DNA from: Asterias amurensis
Lineage: Eukaryota > Echinodermata > Asteroidea > Forcipulatida > Asteriidae
Direction of reading: 5' to 3'
Length of the DNA: 64,000 nt
Assembly (NCBI RefSeq): GCF_032118995.1
Contig: NC_092648.1
Coordinates: 19,186,450-19,250,449 of the forward strand
The translations under genes were made by a program, and so were the position numbers. Positions 33,374 through 44,900 of the stretch are shown piece after piece (position 1 is the first letter of the stretch; every line of letters starts with the position of its first letter). Under the pieces are notes generated by a model. The model was not told the origin of the DNA. It did no database searches and was given only the letters and a program-made list of their open reading frames with translations.

Positions 33374-33877
33374 ATTGTGCAACCGCAAAATAATTCCTGC
33401 TTATGGGCTTGCATCCATGCCCGCTTTCAAAACTTGCTCTTAACTTGTTTAACATCGGTGGTTGTCTGGTCAGTCACGCTTGCTGTTGTTGAATCTCAAA
33501 GTGTACCAGTAATTTGACTGCTGGTTACAAATTGTCTTTACTACAAGTGTTTTAGAGATGCATGTTTTGAGTTTCTTTCTAAAGTTTATTGATAAACTGA
33601 TGTTTAGATTTGTTCAAGGTCCTCCACATTTCTCAATTGAGTTGATGTTCCATTTAGTAGGTAGTTTTTTTCACAAGTAAGTTGACATACTCATAACCCG
33701 GAGGTTTATTCAAACCAAACTTTTTCAAACTTACAAACCTTATTCATAACTTGATACATTACCAAATCTTTGGCACACAGTCTAGCCTGCTGGTACGCAC
33801 CACCTCGGCTCACTTACATCCACTTACAGGAACAACAGGGTGGACACTGTGAACAAAACAAAAACAGGGTGAAAACT

Positions 33878-34036
33878 GGGCCCAATTTCATAGAGATGCT
33901 AAGCACTTTACTGAGCATGAAATTTCTTCCTTGATACAAACAGGATTACCAACCAACAGACATTTGGTTGGTAATCCTATTTTTATCAATGAAAAGATTT
34001 TATGCTCAGCAAATTTTTGTGCTCAGCAGCTCTAGT
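33878..34036. mobile_element. GGGCCC-ended MITE, copy B5
   Basis: GGGCCCAATTTCATAGAGAT at left. The inner arms AGGATTACCAACCAA and TTGGTTGGTAATCCT are perfectly complementary. The right terminus is eroded after GCTCAGCAGCTC. Interior most similar to B1. Confidence 0.65.
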
Positions 34037-34155
34037 CACAGCTGGAAAAAGGACAGTTCTGGTGGGAAAGATCGTTTTCTTTCACACTACCCTCCTACTT
34101 TACCTAATACTTGACCTATAATACTTCACCTGAATACTTCACCTGGTGCTTGACC

Positions 34156-34229
34156 TGGGGTCAATTTCACAAAGAGTTAGGACTAGTCAAGATAAGACTA
34201 GTCTCCACTCTTTGTGAAATCCACCCCTG
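34156..34229. mobile_element. 74-bp inverted repeat, TTTCACAAAGAGT ends
   Basis: GGGTCAATTTCACAAAGAGT pairs with ACTCTTTGTGAAATCCACCC, leaving a core in which GACTAGTC and GACTAGTC repeat. A minimal member of the group at 4466 and 30451. Confidence 0.55.
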
Positions 34230-34339
34230 ATACTTAACCTTTTCTGCAAACATCTGACCTCATTGACCCCAATGACCTCAGGTCATGAGTCAAGACATCA
34301 AGGGAATGTTCCGTGTCTCATGTAAAGTCTGTGGAAAAA

Positions 34340-34490
34340 GAAGAAAAAAATGGAGCCTAAGTAAGGATGCCAAGGTGAAGGATACAGAGAAAACGTTGGT
34401 TAATGCTACGGAGAAAAACGTTGGTCAAGGAGAAAACGGTGGTTAAGGAGAAAGCGTTGGTTAAAGCTGCGGGGAAAACGGGGGGTTAGT
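34340..34490 (+). repeat. Short tandem repeat, GAGAAAACGTTGGTTAA type
   Basis: About five imperfect units of 20-30 bp containing GGAGAAAACG and GTTGGTTAA. Neighbouring DNA at 34090-34160 and 34500-34560 has a scattered ATACTTGACCT/CTTCACCTG motif. Confidence 0.5.
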
Positions 34491-34629
34491 TTTCTTTTCC
34501 CCACCCCAATACTTACACCTGATACTTATAACCTGTTGTAATACTTGACCTTTTCTGCAAACAGTTGACCTCCTGACTTCCAGTCACTCATCAGGGACAT
34601 TCACAGGGGGATTCCTCACCGTTGCTCAG

Positions 34630-34776
34630 CTTGATACAAGTACTTCACCTGGGTGAAGTACTTGTATCAAGTTGAAAATATATTAGTCAAAACAATACCA
34701 ATTAGTCATATGAGACATAATTTTCACTAACTTGCATCATATGAGCTAAGTAGTGTTGTTTTTGACTAATATATTT
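34630..34776. repeat. Two adjacent palindromes
   Basis: 34630-34671 is a perfect palindrome with 20-bp arms (CTTGATACAAGTACTTCACC) and a 2-base centre. Directly after it, AATATATTAGTCAAAACAA (about 34676) pairs with TTGTTTTTGACTAATATATT (about 34752), and CATATGAG occurs inside both arms. Together these could form a two-armed cruciform. Confidence 0.7.
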
Positions 34777-35914
34777 TTACACCAGGCACACCTTACCAGT
34801 GGCCAGACTTATCTCTAGGCCTACGCTATATAACTCTAGGCCTTTACTATCTTACCACCATACAAACCTAGGCATCACTGACATCTTTCTCTCAAGGTTG
34901 AGCAGCTCGGTTTCCCCTGGCTCCTTCCGCCGTCTTTACTCTTTTTCTTCTACTGCATTCTTCAGTTGACTTTTTTTTCCCGCAGCGCTCGCTGATAAAT
35001 GCTTATGGGAATTTATTTGAATGGACCCTATTAATTTTACTCTAAGAAAATTACACTTCGGTTTGTTACAAGCTCCCCTTTTTTTTGTTATTTTAACTTT
35101 GATCTCAATTAAATGGTATAGCTATGTTGTTTATTTATTGTTTTCTTATTTAACAATTTTCTAAGACTAACATGTTCCTTACACTCATTCAGAAGTGATG
35201 TCATGCTGATATTAGGAATAATTAAATATCTATTTAGTTGGTCTAAATCATCTATTTAATACTACTCCTTAATCAAACATTAATCATCAAATGAATGGTG
35301 ATTGGACTGGAATATTGTTTGACAGCATGATTGCTTCTAAAACAGTTTGTTTCTTTAAAAACTAGTCTTGTTCATGGAAGAACTTAGGAAAAAGGTTTAT
35401 GAATTATGACTTAGATGGATTTGTACTCTTAGATCTAAAAGTTATGACAATTACAAGTAAATATGACAACTGATGACTTGAAGTATCAACCCAACAGAAA
35501 TTTCCAGTAAGACTAGTCTACTAACTAACAAGCATCACTGGCTTCGACCAATATGCAAATCAGAAAATGCCATTAGGACAGTGTGAAGTCGCCTTGAAAG
35601 ATGCATAATAAGTAAGGACAACATCAACAAGATCGCAGATTGGGGCAAGGGACGTTACAAGGGGTTGGACCCTGCAAGAGAACGGGTTAGATCTTCCTTT
35701 ACCGTTTGAAGTCTTCGTCTTGTCTTGATCTTGATCTTGAAAGTAAACCCGCGTAATCCGACCTCCACTACTATCAATCAAGTTTTTCTTTTTTGGAAAG
35801 GGCCATATTTATTTGCTTTTTGTAATAAATGTGTTTAGTACATACTTGGTTTGGGGTAACACCTGTTGTTCTTAAGAGAACTGTCTATACTTGCTACTAC
35901 CGCGGAGCAGACAT

Positions 35915-36560
35915 TCGGATATTCAGGAGACTTCTTAGTTCTGAAAAGAACTGTCCTGCTTTTCAACTACTATGGAAAGTAGAAAATCAGCTGGGACTAC
36001 TACCTAAGCTAATAAAGAGGATCGTTATTAACATCACTACCCCGAAGTGAGTTATAAGTTGGTCTCAATGTTTTGACTAGCGTGCTCTAGTCATTTTCGG
36101 GAGACTTCTTAGTTCTGAAAAGAACTGTCCTGCTTTTTAACTACCAGGGAAGGTAGAAAATTGGCTGGGACTACTACTTAAGCTAATAGAGGATCGTTAT
36201 TAACTTCACTACCCCGGAGTGAGTTATTAATTGGTCTCAATGTTTGAAGTGGACTTTCAGATTTTCGTGAGACTTCTTAGTTCTCAAAAGAACTGTCCTG
36301 CTTTTCAACTACTATGGAAAGTAGAAAATCAGCTGGGACTACTACCTAAGCTAATATAGAGGATCGTTATTAACTTCACTACCCCGGAGTGAGTTATTAA
36401 TTGGTCTCAATGTTTTGACTAGCGTGCTCTAGTCATTTTCGGGAGACTTCTTAGTTCTGAAAAGAACTGTCCTGCTTTTTAACTACCAGGGAAGGTAGAA
36501 AATCGGCTGGGACTACTACTTTAGCTTATAGAAGGTCATTATTAACTTCAAGTGGAGGTC
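35915..36560 (+). repeat. ~170-bp tandem repeat, four units
   Basis: Units start with GAGACTTCTTAGTTCTGAAA near 35928, 36102, 36270 and 36441. Each contains AGAACTGTCCTGCTTTT, GGGACTACTAC and GAGGATCGTTATTAAC. Alternate units resemble each other more (AACTACTATGG in units 1 and 3, AACTACCAGGG in 2 and 4), so the array probably grew by dimer duplication. Confidence 0.8.
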
Positions 36561-36585
36561 GGATATACAGCTGAGTTCTCTTTAC

Positions 36586-39500
36586 CTTGGTCCTTTGGTG
36601 AACCTCCGTTGTTCGTCCACAAACCACATATCCATAGACAATATACGTCCACAACACATATCCATAGACAACTTCCATCTGGACACAGCCTCTAAAGGGA
36701 CAGGGGGAAACAATGAAAAGGTAAATAATCACAGTAATAATTTATTGGTTTGATATTGCACTCTCTCCAGGACCAGCCTGTTCGAGGGCGCATAACAGTA
36801 AAAATGGCAAAAGATTTAGAAAATTACATACATTAAAGTGAACAGTTTAAAGAAAAGTACACCAGTCAAACATATAAGCAAAATAGCTTTAAAGATTTTA
36901 CAGGCAAAAAGGTGCATGAACACCATAAATAATGAAGGCAGTAAAATTAATGTAACTTTGGTACAAGACAGCATTTTAAAAGTTCACACACAAATATAAA
37001 CCTTAACATTAAAAACCAACAGATACATAACTAACTACACATTACCAAAGGCTTTCTTAGAAAGGTTTTCAGTTGTGATTTAGAGAGCTTTGTGAATGCA
37101 GTTTACAAATGTTTGCTGGCAAGTTGTTCCATAGATTCGTTGCTGCTGAATAAAAAGCACAATTTCCTAAAATAGTAAACATTTTGCCCTTTGGATATTC
37201 TGATGACACCTTTGACATCTGACAGTAATTATTTCATTTAAATAAGAAGGAGCAAGGACATGTAAACATTTAAAAACCTATAGTAAAATCTTGAATTCAA
37301 CCCTAAACTTAACAGGAAGCCAGTGTAAGCTGGTCAGAATGGGAGTATGTGACTCCACATGCAATGCTCAAAATAACGTCATTCTCAGGAAGTAATATCT
37401 TTATTCCCCTCGAAATGCTAATTCTTTTCCTCAAAATACTCCTTCGTTCACTCTTTCATTCACTCAAATTCTTATGACTTCAACACTAGTCGTGACTAAA
37501 TTTTAATTACAAAGATAAATTGCCTATTGGTAATTGTGATGCTGAAAGGATTGAAAGATTGTGTACTGTCCCCGATTGTAGTAGTAGTGGCAGCATGATT
37601 AATTGAGTAGTTAAAAAACAGTATAGTCAGTTTAGTCACAACTATTATGCTAGTTGCTTATACCTCCAAAAAATATTTTGTTCCCTTGAAACATAAATAA
37701 AACACTATTTTGTTGAAGCAAAATAGAATTTCAGGGGAATTAAAATTGTTAGGGGAATTAAAATTGTTGTAAGCGACAAAATAACTTGATTTTTGTGTTT
37801 TACCTGGAGGCTCTGTTCTTTAGAGGTGAAGCTTTGCTGAACTAGAGATCACCGCTGGTTCTCGGCTGCCTCATGTTGTTCCGTCTCGTCGGTGCTTCCT
37901 GTTGAGAAAACAGCCAAAAAACCCTTCAATGTTACAGTCCAAAGGCGTAATTTAGCAGACAATTTAAAGCTTAGGACTATGGTTATTTATGCTTAGCAAC
38001 CTCTAGTAATAAGAAAGCCGTACACTCATCAAGCATTGTCATCCTAAATGCGTTAAACTAATCAAGATGGATATTTTTTTCGTTTCTCAGTTAACCGTAT
38101 TGAAAAGTATGTTGACATAATTGTGGCTGTGAAAAGTTTCCATCATCAGCCGAAAGGCTCTACAACAGAAGAGTTTTTCAAAGTCATTCATTAACACATT
38201 AAAACTAAAGGGGAGGGAACCAAATCAAAAGTCTTGTGGAACACCACAAGATAATTATATACACCAACTATATTGGAAGCAGAAATTACGAGTTGTTAAT
38301 TTTCAAGAAAACATTTATACAGCCTCAATATTTTTAATTTAAATAATTGCAGTGTTCTTGTAAATCTCTACAAATTGTCTCTGTAAAAGGTTCAACTTAT
38401 TGTCAACTTGATCCCAATATATTAGTATTTTGTTCAATGTTGTTGCAAAAATTAAGAAGTTCATCATAACTTCACAAGGCAGTGGCATAATTTAAATGGT
38501 TTATGCTAGCACTGAACTTTCTAAAAGTGTGAAAAGGGCTAAACTATGGAGTTCGGATGAATCTCCCTCGTAAAATCTCCAGTCCATCTCTCTTTAAACG
38601 AAGGCATAAAATTGGGGGAAAAGCCTGGTAATTAACATTAACAAAATAACTGACCCATTATCGTGGTGTAAGGCTGTCACCTAGCAAGTCGTGTGGTTCT
38701 ACACTAAAAGTTATCCGAGCTACATGTAAGACGCTATAATAATTTTGTATCTTGCACTTGCATGACTGAAAAAAAAATTCGCACCCCACCCCTTCTCTAT
38801 CCAATAAGAACGTTTCCTCTACTTACTGGACAACTTTTGTTTTCTAGGGGCTCCTTCCATATTAAATGTATTTACTTATTAAATAATTATCACCAAATGT
38901 GTCAGTTATTTCATTTTCACCCCTCCTTGTGAAGAAAATAAAGCGAAGTTAACTAAGCACATAACAACTTAAGGTACCTCAACAAGAACCTTGTTCGGCT
39001 TTAAGTTTTTACTGCACTTTTGTCTCTTTCACTTATGTTATGACTAAAAAAAAAATATTTTTCTTCTAATCTATCCTGTAATAATCAGTCCTCTACATAC
39101 TCGACAAGCTTTGTTTTCTAGTTAAATCATTTGCATATATTTAAGTTATTTCGTATTTCTCCCACCTTGTGAAGAAAATAAAGCGAAAAACAACAAAACA
39201 CTTACCGCGACAAAAACCTTGTTCTGCTTTCAAGTCGTGAAGTTTTTTCACTGCAGTCAGTGGCGGTTTACAAACGCCCACTCCAGCGACTCACAAGGTG
39301 AACACCGATGTTCAAATTTGCTTTTAAAAGTCTATAGTCGGTTCAGAGAACTTCGTAAAAGTCAAAATAAAGGGTTCAACAACTCCTCAATATACTGCAG
39401 TTTTCGTAACTTTTTGCCAGTATGCCAGTGACGAAAGTGTCTGGTCATGCTGACAGAGTGCGTTAATCTTCGGCCATTTTTTGAAGACTGCACTCCAAAG

Positions 39501-39800
39501 AAAGATGAAGAATATGTACAAGTTTCACATCTTCTTGCACTTCAAATAGTGGCCCAAAAATGGGCTCAGAAATAGAGAATATCAGTGCAACAGTTATTGT
39601 CGCAATAGTTCTGAATGCACATGATTTTCCATGGTAAAATTTGTGATAAAGTTATTGGTAAAAAGTTCATCAGAAAAGGCGCCGTCAAGATCCCACGTTG
39701 AGCCGAGAGGTCCCACGCTGCCACATCCGTCCCGTCCGCGACTCGAGCTGCATGTGTCGTCTGCCCATGCGGTTTTGGGCCACGAGGGCTTCGGAAAAAG
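36586..39800 (-). ncRNA. Possible spliced non-coding transcript, minus strand
   Basis: Three exon-like segments have correct borders on the minus strand: a first exon ending at 39206 (TCGCG|GTAAG); 37804-37898 (TTCTCAACAG|GAAGC ... CTCCAG|GTAAAA); and 36586-36691 (CCCTTTAG|AGGC ... CCAAG|GTAAAG). A TATA-like TTAATATATGCAAAAG lies near 39812-39827 on this strand, beside a G/C-rich block at 39690-39800. No frame stays open across the joins. Further exon-like pieces are at 33088-33162 and 32579-32655. All of this is inference from splice-site patterns. Confidence 0.3.
38790..39260. repeat. ~240-bp tandem duplication, two diverged copies
   Basis: Each copy carries GTTTTCTAG, then CCTTGTGAAGAAAATAAAGCG, then AACCTTGTTC.GCTTTAAGT. 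The second copy contains the proposed 39206 splice donor. Confidence 0.6.
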
Positions 39801-40339
39801 CGCAAACTCTTTTGCATATATTAACCCGAAGACATTCCACAGAAACCCCGCCCACCCAGTCGAATGAATGAACTGTGAAATGACTTGTTGAGTAACGGTC
39901 TCATTGACTTAATTCTGTAGGCCTATAGCTTAGCTTCATTAATTTCTACCAGGGTGGAAAGTTTGTAAAAAATGACAAAATAATAATTTCATAGTTAAAA
40001 CAGGGCTGCTATTTTAGGGGGTTATGAATACCAAAGAGCTAACCCGTGTATGCCTTTCTGTGAAAGGAATTTGGGTGATCACCCCTAAGCTAATTCGTAG
40101 TTGTTTATGATTTAAAAATATATATATTTTTTTAACAAAACAACCCCACAAAATGTTTGAGTCCCGATCCAATGTTAAGACTCAGTTGTGGTCGAAATGT
40201 AAGGCCTTAGTTTCTTGTAGGCCTAATTTCCGCATAATATGCTATTTGGGTGGGTATCAGTGCTGGGAAAGCAGTTTACATTAGTAAATAATTATATTCC
40301 CCTCCCCTTACCTATAATATTTCCCCCTTATACAGTGGA

Positions 40340-40560
40340 ATAATTAAATGGACCTGTGCGGGCGGGCGGGGCCTGCAGGCAGCTTGCCGGGGTAGCTTTA
40401 TGCAAATTAGTACCCTGGGAATTCCAAAACGTCAATCTGCCAGACCACCTGGCCGAAGTTGGCTGGATTGGGCGTGATTGGTCACACATGTTGTTTTCGT
40501 TCGAAAATGGACCAATAGAAGACCCCTTTTGTTCTGGCTTGTGAAAAGACGGAAATTAAT
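40340..40560. promoter_or_regulatory. Promoter-like block: GC box, octamer, three CCAAT boxes
   Basis: In otherwise A/T-rich DNA this block holds GGGCGGGCGGGGCC (about 40360), a perfect octamer ATGCAAAT (40400-40407), two ATTGG (40467-40471, 40477-40481) and one CCAAT (40512-40516). Direction and target gene are unclear: the kanadaptin ATG is 1.4 kb to the right and the putative minus-strand transcript starts about 0.5 kb to the left. It could serve both. Confidence 0.4.
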
Positions 40561-41505
40561 CCCCGCATTGTTGCAACTCGGTCAGGAGCAACATCTTTCA
40601 CCCATCCACATCACCTGTTCTGCTCATTGTATAGGCTTAGTTTAGATAACAATTGTCTGAGATGACCGTTAGCTAGCTGTTCTTGGTCAATTTCAACAAT
40701 TTAACCAATTAATTAATTTTCGCCTAAACAATGGTTCCTCTTTATTATAGCTAGTAGGCTACTGGTGCATTTAAGTTTGTTTTCGTGCACATTCATGAAC
40801 ATGAATATATCAATCAGATTTGTTTCGTCACAGGCATTTTTGTAGGGCTTGCATTATAATACATGTTGATGACTGGGCCCAATATACATCACGGTGCAGC
40901 CATCTTGAATTTCTACTATTACCAAACCGAGGCTGGTATAACAAAATAGTCTGGTTCCTCATTGCAAAATGATTCTTTATTGTGATTCGATACGAGGAAC
41001 TTGACCAAGATGGAGGCATCTCCTTGCTTAGTAAAATCAGATCGGCGGCCAAGACTCTACGCAATTCTTATGCTTTGTATATAAAAAACAGCCAAATAAA
41101 AGTCAAAGTAATGTATTGCATGGAATTTTGGCCACACCAGTAATATGTGTAAAAAAAATAATAATAAGCAAGCTATTTTCCGGTGCTTATAAGGTAAAAT
41201 AAACTTTGACCCAGCTCTTGCTGCTGGCTTTTACGAAGTTGAATGAGCCACCGCGTTTTCACTTTTTGCGAAATAAAACAGTATCTTATTTACTCATGAT
41301 AGCCTGATAGGGAAATATTTCCCCGTGACCCCGGCAAAAAAAAGGTTTTAATAGATGGAAATTTGCATCGGGATAAATAATAATTTGGTTTTACCCAGTA
41401 CACACCAAATATTTACTCAGTACTCGGTTGGCATTTGCACCGCCTCAATGCCACCTTGAGCACAACTTCTTAGGTAATGTTTATTGCTTAGCATAATTAA
41501 TGAAC

Positions 41506-41686
41506 GGGGCCCAATTTCATAAAAAGCACACAAACATAATTGCTCAGTAAGCACTTATAAGCATGTTACAAGCCAAAAAAAAAAAAAAAAAAAAAAAGTT
41601 CGCAATGTTAATGTTGTGGCTGGTGCTTCACTCATTTTTTTGCTCAGCAAGAGAAAGGTATCTTTTTTTTAATGAAATGGGCCCCC
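41506..41686. mobile_element. GGGCCC-ended MITE, copy B6
   Basis: GGGGCCCAATTTCATAAAAA at left and AATGAAATGGGCCCC at right. An A-run of more than 20 bases (about 41577-41597) has expanded inside. It lies under 300 bp upstream of the kanadaptin start codon. Confidence 0.6.
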
Positions 41687-41972
41687 ATGTGCCCATGAAG
41701 TTTATCTTATATGATCTTAGCGTGCCCATGACATCTTAGGACGAAACTGTTTAGCGTAGAACAATTTTTGCTTAGCAGAAATAGGGTTGACAGACAAAAT
41801 ACCAACAGCTATTATTGCTGCGACTGGTCCCCCAGTCATTTCTTGCCTAACAAAGAAACTTGCTAAGCATAGTTTTCTTATTATAATTTGTACCCGATTC
41901 TAATCTCAGTCCGCAAACCTTGCAATTTGTATATAGCGCCCTCTGTCATGTCTGTGAAAAAACATAAACAAA

Positions 41973-44900
41973 ATGGCAGCCACCATGGAGGACGACAACA
42001 AAACGTCGGCAGCATCAGAAGAAAGTAACTCATCTGCGAGTGCGATTGACCAAATACATCCCGATGATGGCACCTCAATAATGAGTACCATTAGAAAGCA
42101 AACTAGTGATCCTGACACAACCATGGAAACAGAAACCTCATTGGGTGAGAGTCAGACAAATACTGTTGAAGTTGGAGGAGAATCTCATCAAAAAAGTAAA
42201 ACTCAGATTCAAGAATTTTCAGTTTCATCATCATCGGTTTCTGATCGCATCAGTGAAAGTGGGGAAGGGAGTGCTTTTGAAAAACCCATAGCGTTCAAAC
42301 TCCCCCAACTCTTATCTAAGTCCAACTTGCTAGGGAGTGGTAGTGTTAAAAATAAGGATAAAAGTCAAGCAAAATCAAGTGATAAAAAGGAAGAACTGGA
42401 ATTCAGGACTCCTGACTCCAAAGGGGACTCGGCCGAATCACAACCGAGTAGCAAACAGTTTGCGTTCCCCAAGCCTAAATTTTCAACAAGGCCACAATTT
42501 CCAAAGAGAGATGCTCCAGCGTCAAATACAAGTGATGGCTCAGCAGAGCCCACTCCTTCACCGATTGTGCACGAAAAGAAACGACAGGAAAAGTCCCCTG
42601 CGGAAAAACTTGCAAAAGTACCGCCCCTCCCTTACAAAGAACCTGACTGGAGTGGCATACCGAGCGAGGACTACTACCTGGAGGTGCTCAAAGGTGGCAG
42701 CATCCTATCGAAGATTGAGCTAACTGCCAAGCCATTCCATGTCTTTGGACGGTTGGAGACGTGTGATATTCCATTGGAGCACCCGTCCTTGTCTCGTTTT
42801 CATCTGGTGTTGCAGTATCGCGGAACAGGAGACAGCGATCGTGATCCTGGGTTCTATCTGTATGACCTTGGTAGCACTCATGGGTCATGGGTCAACAAGC
42901 AGAAGATGCAGGGAAGGGTTTATTATCGGATACGTGTCGGCCACATGTTCAAGCTGGGCGGGAGCTCACGCATGTACATCCTGCAGGTTGTTCAAAATAC
43001 TTATCTTACAAAGATTAAAATTAAGAAAATGGCAAGGTGTGGCAAACTGCTTATCAACCAAAGGGACATCGGTATAAAAATAGTTGATGGCCTGACATTT
43101 CAACTCTAGCACTAAGTGACTTTGCTAGGGTCAAAACATCAGACGGAGCATTTAAGTAGTTTTTGCCAAGTTTATAGTTTGTCTTCTTGTTATTAAGTTG
43201 TTGAAAATACTGGCAAACTTAAACATATGAAGAATTTGAATTATTGCATGGTGGAGATACAATACATGGATATCTCTATTTGAGTTGTGGTAGTTTAAAA
43301 AGAAAACACCTGTTATGTGCATGTCACAACAAACTATAACTGCTGACCTTGTAAACTTGAGTATGGTTTAAATCCTTATCCCCAGGGCCCTCCAGAAGAC
43401 CAAGAAGCAGAGTCTGAACTGAGTGTGAAGGAACTGAGAGAGTTAAGACAACATCAACTGGCCGAGCTTGAAGAACGAAAGAGAAAGAAACGGGAGGAAG
43501 AGGAGATGGACATTGTGGAGGAGGAGAAGGATGCGGGCATCAGCTGGGGAATGGGTTGGTACACACAGCTTTGGGGGGAAAATCCTTAAGACCGCACGAC
43601 CTGTAGCTCAGAATCTGGACCGAGTTTTTTATCAACAAGACCAGAATCAAAAGTAAAAGAGACTAGAAATTTAGAATCGAAATGAGAACATTGTTTCATT
43701 TGAACAAAACACTAAGAGCAGATTTATCTGCAGGATTGAAAGATATTTTTCAGACTCAAACTCAACATTTGAACATTATAAGCCTTTTTGAGATATGGCT
43801 GACACCATGCTACAACACCAAAAGGTTTGATAACTTTGTGTGTGTACACCCAAACCAAACAGTACACTCCTATCATGTCCCCCATACCTCAAAAAGGCTT
43901 ATTCTACTGAGGCCCAAAAATCCTGAGACTACAAAACTTGACCTGTCTTGAGCTAACTGGCCCTATATTGAAATGTCACAGTTGAACCCTGTAATGTGAT
44001 GGATGCACCCACACAGTACAAAGTCAACCCTCCAAATGTCAACAGGGTTTTAAATGGTAGATAAACTATGCCAGCCTGCAATATGGTATCATTATGTGGT
44101 GAATGCATCTGCGCAATACACAGTCAACCCTCCTACTGTATGACCGTTCAATATCACCCACTATGGTTTTGATTGATAGATTAACTTAGCCAGCCTGCAG
44201 TATGATATTATGGTGAATCCATCAACACGGTCTGAGTATACTGATGTACATCATTTGTACTGTGCAACGTTGTGCCGCCAAACACAATCGCACTGTTACC
44301 AAGATCAGGAAGGTTAATCAATGTTATAATATCTGATCATCTTATTTATTCTAGAGGAAGATGCTGAGGATGCAGATGCAATGGGAGACAACCCATATGC
44401 CATCATGACACAAGAAGAGAAAGAAGCCAGCTACATCAAGGATCCCAAGAAAGCGCTCAGGGGTTACTTTGAAAGAGAAGGTAAAACGGTTTAAGGAAAT
44501 AGTTCTGAGAATTTTCTTGCGATTGAAATTTCTGTTGCGTGTAAATTTTCATAACATTTTTTTTCTGTATAGACCCCTTGCACAGTGCACCTACATTCAC
44601 CCATCCTGTCCTCCATTTTGGGAGTCAATTTGGGAGTTAAAATGTGCACAAAGGAATTGATTAATGAATAATGTGACTGTTTTTACACCACTAATTGAAA
44701 GTTGCAACTCTGTTTTGACCTCAGGTTATGATCTTGAGTATAATGTTGAAGAAAAAGAGAGTGGCTTCAATAAGCAATTTGTCTGCAAAGTTGAGTAAGT
44801 TGCTTAAGGCATTGTCAAATATTTTAAAGTAAACCTAAAACCTAAATTTTGAATGATAACAGATCTTATCGTATTGTCAACTATTGTTATCTAAAATCAT

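Noticed and set aside
39566..39867. Overlapping frames on both strands in the G/C-rich block at 39.7 kb
   Set aside because: Both open frames are explained by the low stop-codon density of a short G/C-rich promoter-like block; neither has a recognisable domain or a good start context.
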